From assembly GCA_022836615.1 (NCBI GenBank), contig MU405319.1:1-64000 (forward strand): a stretch of 64,000 bases of DNA, read 5' to 3'. Made by a program: the position numbers and the translations under genes. Shown piece after piece: positions 11,006 through 21,736 of this stretch. How positions within the stretch are numbered: position 1 is the stretch's first letter; the number at the start of each line of letters is the position of its first letter. The notes beneath the pieces were generated by a model, which did not search any database, was not told where the DNA came from, and was given only the letters and a program-made list of their open reading frames with translations. The DNA comes from Annulohypoxylon bovei var. microspora. Lineage: Eukaryota; Ascomycota; Sordariomycetes; Xylariales; Hypoxylaceae.

Positions 11006-13831
11006 GAGTCGAAAGGAGTGAAGAGATTTTGGCTTTGATACCCCCCTTCTCTGTTGATAATTCGATATTACTTACCTACCTACCTATCTACATAGGTAGC
11101 TAAATACCTAACATTAATTTGCCAACTTGTCTCTTGTTTTTTATTTGCTTAATTGGGCCGGATCATACCTATGAATTGGGTTGAAGAAAATTTTGCTTTC
11201 CTATAATGCAAAATTTGTCCTGAACGGTCCTCTTAATAGGTTGGGCACAAATTTGACAGGGCCCCCCTATTATTATGAGAGGTGTTAAATCCATAGTCCC
11301 GTTTTCCTTGATGTTCCTTTCGGACAGTCGCCCTGCCTCATACCGGCGCCTCCGTGGACGCTACCGCTAATCTCGTTGATGACTCTTGGCACATCCATTT
11401 TGCCCACTCCCTAAATTAGGCAAGCTTAAGTAGCTCGAGTAAGTTACAACTAAGAACACGCCTCTATTCAAAATGCTCGGGATAGTGATGTCTTTCAGAA
11501 TCGCCTTTTTGGGAAGTCAGGATATTTTGCCTATAGGAGACTATTAGGCGGTAGTAATAGTTAAGAGGACTCGATGGATTGCGATCCGCTCATGTATGCG
11601 CGCCGCATCCCTTCAAACTACATACATGCATCGATCGTCGTTAATAAGGGTTGTAGGAAGCAACGCGGCGCGGTATTTTTTCAAAAAATTCTTGGCTAAC
11701 ATATTCGCGTCTCGCCACCTAGTCGCACTTATCAGAGCACGAAAATATTTCGGCGGTTGCATCCGCAAGAGGCTGCGCAGATGTTGACACAGCCTCCTCG
11801 TATTTTTCGGCCGTACTTCACTCACATGTATCAAGAATATACCTGGTTGCTATCATACGCGGGCTAGAAAAGAGTGGTGCTAGGGAACAATGATAGCTAA
11901 CACAAAGATTCCTCTCAAAAGCATGTTTTCGAGCGTCAGTCTATGTTCTTGGGTGTTAGACGATCTCATGTAAGGAGTTCTTCCCTCCAGACACCTACTA
12001 TACAGACTACTTACCTACTTATGCCGGCTCTGCTCACATAACACCCTGTAGCGTTATATTGCCCAGAAAATGGCTGTACTTTCGAGTAGGCGTGCGGGTT
12101 AAGACTCGGATTAAGACTCGGGCTAAGAACTACTTTGGCAGGTACCTGCAATACCACTGCCAACAAAATTCTATACATACGGCTTCGCGTATGAAACCAG
12201 GATAGTTGCGTGCCCGATGGGATGGTTGGAAATCGATGAATCCTCACTACTTCCTAACGCTGACGGAAATATGGTGGAACATGCCAAGTCGCCGCGTTAT
12301 TTTCTAGCTGGATTTCAATACGTGGCCCAAACCTCCAGTTCACTGTTCTGCGAAGGCACTTTGGTGTTGACGACGTGTTGTGTGGCTGTGAGACTGTCGA
12401 TCACGGTTGAAAAACGCTATCGTGTCTACTCGAGGGCCCTTCGTCGATGACCTGGATGGTCTAGTTATGAATATGTATGTATGATTCCTGACACTATCTA
12501 AGGGATGAATCTGCATGGAAATTTAAGGAGTCGAGAATCGTATTTACGATACTACCCAACAACAGGAGCTAGGGGCCAACAACTCAGAGGTAGTAGGTCC
12601 AGGTTACCTTTACCTCAGTCGGCATCATGAGAATCGGAAGATTTCTAGAAATCTTGCGTGAGTATCCCGTAGTCGCATAGAGCATAATGTAGGTAGAGCA
12701 AGAACCCCTTTGGATAGACCGTGCATTGTGAGTATTTTAGAAAAGCTTTCATCCGGCGAATAGTGAGGCCATAGCGTATAATGCATCAATATCGCACTTC
12801 ATATACGACGCTTGGGTGCTGGATCTTCGTTAGAACGATTCGCTTAAGGCTTACAAATGCCCTCCTAAGATAAGGTCGTGATGAGACTTGTTGTCACCTT
12901 CGATGCGGCAACAACCCGTCGCAACTATAATATGTTACTAGATTTGGTGACGAGTTCTTGACACCGAATCTCATCATCGGGATAAGCTGCAGCAGAAGCA
13001 CAAAACGAGAAAAAATACCAAGCATTTCCAACTTCCAAATTCCGAGGTCCCACTATGCTCTTCAACGGACAGCAACCCGACACGTCTATTTTTATTCCGA
13101 GTGTTGAAGAAATGTTTCTCATCTGTATCTTATTGCTTGGCCAGCTTGGCCAGCTTGGCACGGTATATCGTGCTTATCTTATAAAGCAAAAGATCTTGGG
13201 TAGTTCCTAATACAGTTATCCGGCGGCGAGTTTCGTCTGAGCCTTAATAACTTACCCGCTTACCTACAGTATCTGAATCATCCTTGGCAGTACGTTTCGA
13301 GTCTTATATGGACCCGCAGCGTTGGGTCCGGCACAGGGGTTGCTTATCTATTGCTGACGAAATTCGCTAACACATCCATATGATGCCAAGCATCGCGAAC
13401 CACAATATTCGTAAGTATTATCCTACTGTTGAGGACACATCAATAAGCATCTGCTTGTCTGTCAGTCGGAAGCACGGGGATGAGAATATAACATGATATG
13501 TTGAATATGGGCGGTAAAAGGTATGCAAGTCTAAAGCCTGCAAGTCTGCAGCCAAGACTGGAAGTTCTGGAACCGGCATTTGGCAGCCCTATTACCGATA
13601 TAGCGGCCCGTTAGTAGATCCCGATCCCGTACGCCTTTCTTGTCAATGTTAACTTCCTTGTTCCTGCAGCAAAAGAGGGGAATTCCAGGCACGGCAGCGC
13701 CTTTACAAGTAGAATGGAATTCGTTAGATCTGTAGGAGTGGTCCAGAGTAAGCTCAATAGTTCCATTATTCTACATAAGCATTATTCGCGAATATTAGGC
13801 CTAAAAAAGTAAGCAATTGAAGGTTAAAACG
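11006..13831. other. Intergenic, no gene recognised
   Basis: About 2.8 kb with only short open frames (60-78 aa) without domains. A TACCTA run with an inverted TAGGTA lies at 11071-11099. A short imperfect repeat of GACTCGGRTTAAGACTCGG type lies at about 12100-12122. No RNA gene seen. Confidence 0.45.
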
Positions 13832-14668
13832 ATGACCGATATCGAAGAAATATACAGATGCACTATCAAGTGCGTCAACGAACAGAAATGGGAGGATTTG
13901 CCAAGATATATGTCCTCTCACCTCATCAGAAACGGCCAAGATTATACGCCCGAGAGTTATGCCGCAGAGATAAAGCTTGTCGGCGGTGGAGCATCTGTTG
14001 AGCTGACTGTGGATGCCCTCACAATCGACCAAAAATCGCAGCGCATAGCCGCCACCATCCTCGTGAAAGCTGAGGTGACGAGTAATCAACATGTTTTATT
14101 TACTGAGCAGCAATTTATTTGGTTTGCGGATGGCAAGATATCCACAATGTTGACGTTGGCGGACGGCGATGAAGAGCGACGTCAACTATCAGATCCCGAA
14201 TATCGGTACGCACCAGACCTCATCAGCGCCCAGCCGCCGCCGAGCCAACCTGTAGCTGCCGCAAAACTCTCCGCGGGCGAATTGGAAGAGAAGTACAGGG
14301 CGTACATCGGTTGCATCAACGAGCAGACAATGGAGACCGATCTGCACGAATTCTGTCACCCCCAGGCGATCCACAACACCAAGACTTTGACGAGAGACCA
14401 GTACCGGCTCCTGATACAAGAAGCGCGCACGGCAGTCCCGGATATCATCTTTGGCCTGCACACCGTTATCGTGAACGAGGAGACCCAGCGCGTCGCCTCG
14501 CGCCTCGAGTTCACGGGCACGCCGGTGGGGCCCATGGCGGGCGCAAAGCCGAACGGCCGCAGCGTCAGCTTCTGCGAGCATGCCACCTACCTCTTCCAGG
14601 AAGGCAAGATAGTTCGAGTATGGAGCATCGTGGACTGGGCTTCGTACCGCCGACAGCTGTCAGACTAG
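13832..14668 (+). CDS. Tandem SnoaL-like / NTF2-fold protein
   Basis: Single exon, 278 aa, started at the first ATG (MTDIEEIYRC); an open frame from a TTG 15 nt upstream is not a likely start. The protein is an internal duplication. Residues 1-123 and about 147-278 both begin with an EE-x-YR-x-x-I-x-C-(V/I)NEQ segment and both end with a RRQLSD sequence; a PPPSQPVAAA linker joins them. Each half resembles the SnoaL-like polyketide-cyclase / NTF2 cone fold, with patterns such as F-W-x-DGKI and LFQEGKIVRVWSIVD. Such proteins are small isomerases, cyclases or ligand-binding proteins. No polyketide synthase lies nearby, so a specific reaction is not proposed. The second half is more GC-rich than the first. 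Confidence 0.75.
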   Translation: MTDIEEIYRCTIKCVNEQKWEDLPRYMSSHLIRNGQDYTPESYAAEIKLVGGGASVELTVDALTIDQKSQRIAATILVKAEVTSNQHVLFTEQQFIWFADGKISTMLTLADGDEERRQLSDPEYRYAPDLISAQPPPSQPVAAAKLSAGELEEKYRAYIGCINEQTMETDLHEFCHPQAIHNTKTLTRDQYRLLIQEARTAVPDIIFGLHTVIVNEETQRVASRLEFTGTPVGPMAGAKPNGRSVSFCEHATYLFQEGKIVRVWSIVDWASYRRQLSD

Positions 14669-16205
14669 CAGAAGTAAGAAAGGCAAGCGGTCAGAAACTG
14701 TAGGAAGCTTGCCAAGTCAGCAATACGGACCTTTGGACAATAGCCGTCCGGAGTAATAGAAGGCAAAAAGATGGCATAAAGTTTAGGAGGATAAAAATAT
14801 CTGCTCCGTGTATCATCACGCTGCTCCTAGATCATTGGCACCTGTTTCGCATGTGATAGCTCCCTTGCCGTAGTGTATGTAGGTGCACATACCTGTCCAG
14901 GTACCCATGTAAAGAAGTTTTTATCTTTTATTTTATTTTATTTTTTTCTTCTTTTCTTCCCGCAAGGGTCTTCTCGGTGACGACAATCGCGCCGGCTTTG
15001 AGGTCTGGGATGGCCCACCTTGCCGCGCCTTGCGTTCTCTGTACCTGTCAGATCTTTAAACATGCCCTGAGTTATGCTGCCTGCCTGGCTGTGCTGTGCT
15101 ATGCTATGCTGTGCTGTGCTGTACTGTGCTATTATGAGGCGTTGAAGAACGCCTAGTGTAGGTACATATGATGATAAAGCCACTATTGAATATTGATCCA
15201 AGACTTCTTGTCTTGGCACGTCTATCACATATTGATCTGTCAAAATTACGCGCAATTCTTCTACGTCAACTTAGGCGCAGTTCTTCCAGTCCTCCAACAC
15301 GTGCCTACACGAATACCATCAATTGAAGATCATATACTACTTGATCAGACTCAAGAGAAACAAATTTATTCAGATGAAACGTGAACTTCTCATACGCTCT
15401 GTCGGACCGGGTGTTTTCGGGTTGCTCACTCATTCTTCAAAACCGCACCCCCCTTTTACGATATTCGTGGCCCCCACTACGCCTACAGCCAAGAACTGCG
15501 CCAAGAATTGCCTATCTATGAGGCTCATGCTATCCACTTGTTCCATTCTACGGAAGTGTACCGTAGCTTACCATCCGAGCTAGGGTAAGCAGGGCAAGGC
15601 CGTGAGATCTATTTAGACTGGGTCCGGCCCACCGGCCTCAATCAGCTTCATGTTTGACGTCGTCCTGTAAGAAACAATGGCCGGGATGACGTCCATATGG
15701 CCCAATGAGAAAGCCGCTTGGCATCATGAGGCTCCATGGTGATCTCCCTCGTGCCAAGCCGCGGCCGTGTCTTGACTATCTTCGCTGACACCCTATTAGG
15801 AACCAAGATATCTCAAGAGATTTCTTTGTTTCTTCCCTCCGTCTTGGCTCCTGATCCGTCACAGGGAATGCGCTTAACAAAACGCAACTTCTATTTTAGA
15901 TCTTGCCGTCGTTTCAACGCGTGGGGGTAGTTTGGACTCTCTACGCTTTTCATCTCATGGCAACAAGGGGTATGAATCTCTTAGTGAACGCTAGTATCGT
16001 ATACGGATTAGACTGATCTTGACCACGAGCTGGGACTTCAGGGACTGTAAAAATTGTGCATTTGTGAAGTTTTCTGTGGATCCATAGCATAGAAGGTATC
16101 TCCCGTTGGGCAGCATTGAAGATCGCAATGGAAGCTCGGTCGTCTGCGTGCTACCTTGATTCGACGGTAGGCCCTATCGAGACCCTCCGTTTTGATCCGG
16201 GTCCA
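14669..16205. other. Intergenic with a 5-bp-unit microsatellite
   Basis: No gene recognised. A degenerate TGCTG/TGCTA microsatellite occupies about 15088-15130. Short open frames at 14938-15255, 15193-15583 and 15736-15930 have no domain features. Confidence 0.4.
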
Positions 16206-16214
16206 GGGACAAAG
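16206..16214. repeat. 9-bp target-site duplication, left copy
   Basis: GGGACAAAG lies directly left of the CAGTAAGTC terminus and again at 16945-16953, directly right of GACTTACTG. A 9-bp duplication is typical of Mutator-like elements. Confidence 0.85.
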
Positions 16215-16944
16215 CAGTAAGTCTAATTACACAGCCCAGTTTTTCCCTTAGAAACAGCCCATCCACTTTTTTAGCGTATCTACTAATTCTATTGGCTCCC
16301 ACCCACATTGCATCAACGGTACTTTGTCACTCATACAAACCTCCATACAAATACATGTACTTTTCGTGCTGATTCAATTAAACTTTATTTTTACATACGA
16401 CTTTAATAATATTATATTGAAAATTAATATTTAGCTGGATGCATTACATTCATTCGAAAGCGCTTAAAATAAAGTATTTAATGTATTTCATTTTAATATT
16501 TAAAGTTACGATTTAAAGATGTTACGTAGATTCAAAGATACATAGGTAGGTTGGTATAAAAGGAGGGGGTAGAGGGGTAATGTGTTAAATAGGGGGTATC
16601 ACGTGACTACCTTCATCCCAACACACCTTATTTTCACCCTTTTTACATCTTCAAAATACAACTTCAAATATTGAAATTATATTCATTAAATAGCCCTTTC
16701 AAAGCGCTTTTGGATGAATGTGGTATGTCTTATTGCATACCTGATGCGATGCCCAGAGGTATAGAATCTACAAAGTTCAATTGAAGGAATACGAACAGTA
16801 CATGCATTTATATGGCAGTTTGTATGCGAAAGAAGGTACCTTTGGTTGCATGCAGTTTTAGTCGATAACAGCCAATAAGATGTCTTAAAAAAGTGGATGG
16901 GCTGTTTCTAAGGGAAAAACTGGGCTGTTCAATTAGACTTACTG
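16215..16944. mobile_element. Non-autonomous DNA transposon (MULE-like, fold-back MITE), 730 bp
   Basis: The ends are inverted repeats starting CAGTAAGTCTAATT. About 58 of the first 60 bases match between the left end (16215-16274) and the reverse complement of the right end (16885-16944). Weaker inverted similarity continues inward: CATACAAA/CCATA blocks near 16335 and 16815, and AAGCGCTT blocks near 16457 and 16697. The whole element is therefore two arms around a loop near 16550-16620. A perfect 9-bp target-site duplication flanks it. There is no transposase reading frame. The left arm is AT-richer than the right, consistent with RIP-type change in one arm. Its internal blocks match the fold-back repeat at 1-675. 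Confidence 0.9.
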
Positions 16945-16953
16945 GGGACAAAG
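16945..16953. repeat. 9-bp target-site duplication, right copy
   Basis: GGGACAAAG immediately follows the right terminus, identical to 16206-16214. Confidence 0.85.
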
Positions 16954-17320
16954 CCCAGAGATCCTCTACTGTTAATTGTTTCTTATTTACACATATTCTC
17001 TTATGTCTTGGCTCGGGCTAACAGGGGAGGCTGTGGTGCCAATCTCACATAAAGGATTCGTAATTTGTTCAAGTCTTTCTGAGTTGACACCCGACCTTCG
17101 TATCCTCTGGTACGATATTCGATTTCATTTCTCTCGGAGGCAGGTACTCTATAGTTTAGGTTACTTTCCGCTTTTTCTTTTTATTCTCCTTAGCTCCCTC
17201 TCAGTTCACCATTATCTGTTTCTAGTTTTTTTTTCTGTATAGATCTCATTTTTCCAGTTCCTCGTTGTCGTTGTTATCTTTGGTATTTAGAAGTAATATT
17301 TTAGACTTGCTTTCGTGGAG

Positions 17321-18770
17321 ATGGAGCGAAATTTAGCTGGTGCCCCTGTTTCTCAGGGCAGCACATCTTATCAAACATCGCCGACACCCTCGTTTTCGTT
17401 TCCCGAATCGGAACACACAACAATACAGTACCGTATAGATGAGAAGAGACCAGATCTATACGATGACTCGCGGCCGGGTACGCAACTCAGTTCTTCTGCA
17501 AACTCGATTATGGGAATGAAGGAGGGTCAGAGTAAGGACTTGGAGCATGGCGGCAAAGAGCATGAGCAAGATCACATCGATATTAACGATCCAAACCGAC
17601 CGAAGCTTGGATTCCGTCAGAGAATGCACCACTTCACATGGGCATGGTTCACTTTACCTATGAGCACGGGTGGATTATCACTTTTGATATTTGCTCAACC
17701 TCATCAGTTTCCAGGCCTTCGACAGATCGGTTTATTCGTTTATATCGTCAACATTATTATCTTCACTACGTTAACACTCGCTATGCTTACACGGTTCTTC
17801 CTTCACCAAGGCGACTTTTGCAAATCTCTGTCACATCCTCGTGAAGGATTCTTCTTCCCGACCTTCTTCCTGTCCATCGCTACTCTGATCACTAGCACCC
17901 AGCGATACGCCATTCCAGACGGCGATGTAGCGTTGAAGTGGGCAATTCAAACTGTCTTCTGGGCCTATGTTGTTATTACTCTTCTTCTGGCGGTTGGACA
18001 ATACAGTTTTGTGTTTGCGAAACACAACTTCGGGTTACAGACGATGATGCCAACTTGGATTCTGCCGATTTTCCCCATCATGCTTTCGGGAACTATCGCT
18101 TCGGTCATCGCTGATACGCAGCCGGAAATCTCGGCTATACCGATAGTGATCGCCGGTATGACCTGCCAAGGTCTAGGGTTGTCTGTCGCTGTTATGATGT
18201 ATGCTCATATGGTTGGACGTCTTATGTCAGCTGGTACGTATTTTAAACCAAAAAGATAGCTTTCAAAGATGTGAATGTAAGATGGCTAATCATATAATAG
18301 GTCTTCCGAATCGCGAACACCGACCCGGTCTTTTCATGAACGTGGGACCACCGGCCTTCACAGCGCTTGCTTTCATCGGGATGGCGAATGGCATACCCGA
18401 CACGTTCGATCGGGAGATGGATGGGTTCATCGACGTCTTCATGATCAGAACTTTCGCAATCATCGGTGCCATCTTCCTATGGGCGCTGTCGCTATGGTGG
18501 TTCGGCATTGCTTTAATCGCAGTAATAAGCTCGCCCCCTAAGTACTTCCATCTGGGCTGGTGGGCGATGGTCTTCCCTAACACTGGTTTTATCCTGGCAA
18601 CAATATCGATTAGCAACGAGTTCAAGTCCCCGTCGGTCCAATGGGTTGCGACTGGAATGTCTATCTGCTTATTAGCAACATATTGCTTCGTCTTCTTCCA
18701 CCATATCCGAGCTGTCGTCGTCCAGGATATCATGTACCCTGGACGAGACGAGGACGTCGAGGACCACTAA
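17321..18770 (+). CDS. TDT/SLAC1-family transporter (C4-dicarboxylate/malate or sulfite type)
   Basis: Two exons, 17321-18233 and 18301-18770, with a 67-bp GT-AG intron; 460 aa. The first ~105 residues are hydrophilic, acidic and Ser/Thr-rich (cytosolic). About ten membrane segments follow, beginning with the family hallmark HFTWAWFTLPMSTGG, then NVGPPAFTALAFIGMANG and FFHHIRAV near the end; the tail is short and acidic. The fold is that of the tellurite-resistance/dicarboxylate transporter family (yeast Ssu1 sulfite pump, S. pombe Mae1 malate permease). The HFTWAWFTLPMSTGG form resembles fungal proteins annotated as malic acid transporters more than Ssu1, but substrate assignment is inference. 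A GTG two codons upstream is not a likely start. It lies 0.4 kb downstream of the MULE-like insertion. Confidence 0.88.
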
Positions 18771-21736
18771 AAAAACGCATATCAATCCCCACCTACCTAC
18801 TTCTTTTTACCGCAAAGTAACGCGAAAAGAGACTACACAGATAACGTGTGATGTTCTTCTATCGTTACGCATCTCCATTCCTTCCAAAAATTTCCTCCTT
18901 CGAATACATACAACGGTGTCCGGGGGGCAATAGGGTCTAATTACCCTAAAACAATCGGCTGGTTTCCTTTTGGTTTTTTAAGAGATATCCCAAACATTTT
19001 AGACGGACATGGCTTCTTGGTTGTCGCCTCATAGGTATATATAGGGTAGGCGGACAAGGACCAAGGGTGTCCTCTTGCATAATAGACATAGAACGCATAA
19101 ATAGAAAAAAAAATCAAATTGTAATATTAGCCAAACTTCCGTGCTCTCTTTTAATGACAACGAATAGGACGGCCTTGTGAAATGCGTACTGAAAACTTAG
19201 CTAGAGGTCAGCAGAAGGTTGCTTTGCCTTCATAGGAGATGGCTGCACCGCAATTAGATGATACCTATGATTGCGTTAGGTACCTAGATACCACATACGG
19301 AATGTGTATTATGAACGCAATAGTTATAAATCTGAAAGGCGGTTCTATGAGAAGCGAAAATGCGCGGGTAGAAACCGAGCAACGAGAACTTTTAAAGACA
19401 ATTTACGGCCGGCTTGCGGTCGTTCTCCTTTAGCCCGGTTTTTAGTAGCCGCCCCTTTTCCGGGTTGTGCCGGGAACGGCCGTCCCCGGGGCTGCCCCGG
19501 AAACAGCATTTGTTCCGAGCACCCTCTCCTAGTGAGTTTATATCATTAATTATTTTCGAATAGTGTTATTGAATCGTTAATACCTAGTTCTGCATATTGA
19601 GTTGTATTAAATAAAATATTTGTATCTTCTCGTCGTCGTAACACGTTTCCTACCTCCTTCCGAATCACTTCTTCGTGGTTCTATCATTGGTCTTACCAAC
19701 ACTAGAAAATTGTTAAATAAATTACCTAGCTTTCAAGCAATGCAACCCCAGAACGTGTTTCTAATACTTACATTTCGTGCTAACTATAGTTGTCGTATAA
19801 ACTTAAGGTGTAACGTTTGCTGAGAGTCGCAAGGGTAAGCTACTGCACTGCGCAGCTAGCTCCCTAAAGCGTAGGACGTCGCCTTAGCTGTGTGTCTCAG
19901 GAAAATCAAGTTATCGTCGTTCAAGAGAATTTATCAAAACGCTGGCTCGTTCTTACAACGTCCTATTTCGATCTAGGATAGGATTGGCATTTATGTGATA
20001 GAAATTACCAAAGAGGGAGAACTTCAAGAAACCAACCAATCCCACGCCTGAAATCGCAAGTCCTGGAATTGCGCAGGATCGCCGCCGAGAATTCTGGATT
20101 CGAAGCCCTACCTACCGATGCGCTAGGATATGGATGGCTTGCATGGGCTATTAAAAGGGGTCTAGTCAGCTAGTCAGCACCTAAATCTCACTGCCGACAG
20201 GGTGCCGACGGTGGCGCGATCTTATTGTACAGGTATGTACGTACGGTGGCGGCGTAGCCAATGCCCTGAGCCATTCCCCAATAGGGAGGTTCTTCTACCG
20301 TTCAACCTAACCAATCCCGTAAGATAATTGCGTACGCTTCTAGCTTCTAGTCTTACCGTCTACAACTTCTACGGTTTGTACGACATTTATATCTTCGGCG
20401 ATGAATTATCTAGAGCCGCATGAGGCAAGTCAGATTGCTCGGCGTCCCTTCCCCGCAACGGCGCTCCCGGGAACGCATGTATTGTTGACAAGTTGTCTGG
20501 CTCGAATATATTGCGCGCGCATTCTGTGTAATGCTGCAGTACAATAGCTCGCGACCTTGATGGAATCGCAATATACCCCGGAATCGCCAACAAAGCACGA
20601 CATCGAATTAGGTAACATCTGCGCTCCGTCTGCAGGATTCCAGGTCATTCGGGGCGCTTAACTGTCACCAGTCGATATGGCACCCCTTAGCCGGGACGCC
20701 TTGCCGACGCCGAGCCCTGAGAACTCCAATTACCTAGCCAGGTACTCTAAAACTCCGTGGCTTGAGCAACCCAGTGCTCTTTTATAAGAAGTCTTTTAAG
20801 CATCCTCGATGCAACTATCTTATCCCACCTTGAGCGCATTGAAGATCTCCTGTGTAATCAGAATTATCTTTGGATTCGTCAGGTACGGCCTTATCTTGTG
20901 CTCTGGTCACATTGCCCTGGAGGTCTGCCGCGGTCAAAGACCCGGGGATATCTACCCCAAGCGGGCGCGCCTCCGCGATTCTCTGCGCAGGAATAGATTG
21001 TGTGATAGGACCCCGGACCTTACAGTACACCTGGACCTCACCTCCACGATAAGGACCAACAGGCATGGTAGTCCTTGCAATGAAGATTAAAGAATGAACT
21101 TGGTGATAAACGTAAAATTTTGTCGCCTCACGTCAAGGTGTTTGTCAAGCTTCTCACTAACATCTAAGTCTGATATCTTCATCCAATATAATCCCTTTGT
21201 TTTGGGAAGCACACACGACCATTGTGAAGGGAAAACGTGGGGAGCATGGATAATTTCACCATCGATAAAGAATTGCCTATTGCCCGCGTTGGCCCCCCTG
21301 CCAAGCTTCTCCAGATCATGGAAACATCGCTGTCTGTAGTTATCTACCTGCCTCCCCTGTAGGCCCTGCATCTTTAATACCACCACGGGAGCTGCACTGA
21401 TAGTGAAGGGTGCAGAAAGCCAGCTAACCAGCTCGGACGGATTATCAACACTTACTCTCGCAATGCAACGCGACCGCGCGGTACAATGGCACGTCTAATC
21501 TTGCATGTGTTGACTTGTAGCTTGGCGGGCCATGGATTCTCGTCGCTGCTCTGGAAGGCTCGCCAGCCAGCTACAAATACTCATGGAGGCTCCCACCATC
21601 ACTTGGAATGATAGGCCCCAACCTCCTTTTAGTCTTTCCTCACTGAGTCCTTCGGTGCTCATATAGTCTCTTTCGGTCCTTCGCTTCCAGACGCTCGCTT
21701 GTCAGCTTCAACTCCTTGCCGTACTACTCATCAAGG
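18771..21736. other. Intergenic, no gene recognised
   Basis: About 3 kb. A GC-rich patch at 19410-19505 contains CCCGG/CCGGG-rich sequence. Minus-strand frames at 21386-21087 (99 aa) and 21066-20815 (83 aa) are adjacent and protein-like in composition, but I found no family and no clean splice joining them. The 60 bp before 21737 are pyrimidine-rich, fitting a promoter or 5' UTR for the protease. Confidence 0.4.

Noticed and set aside
20815..21386. Two adjacent minus-strand frames (99 and 83 aa) as one spliced gene
   Set aside because: No GT-AG pair joins them in a sensible frame and no family is recognised; too weak to call.
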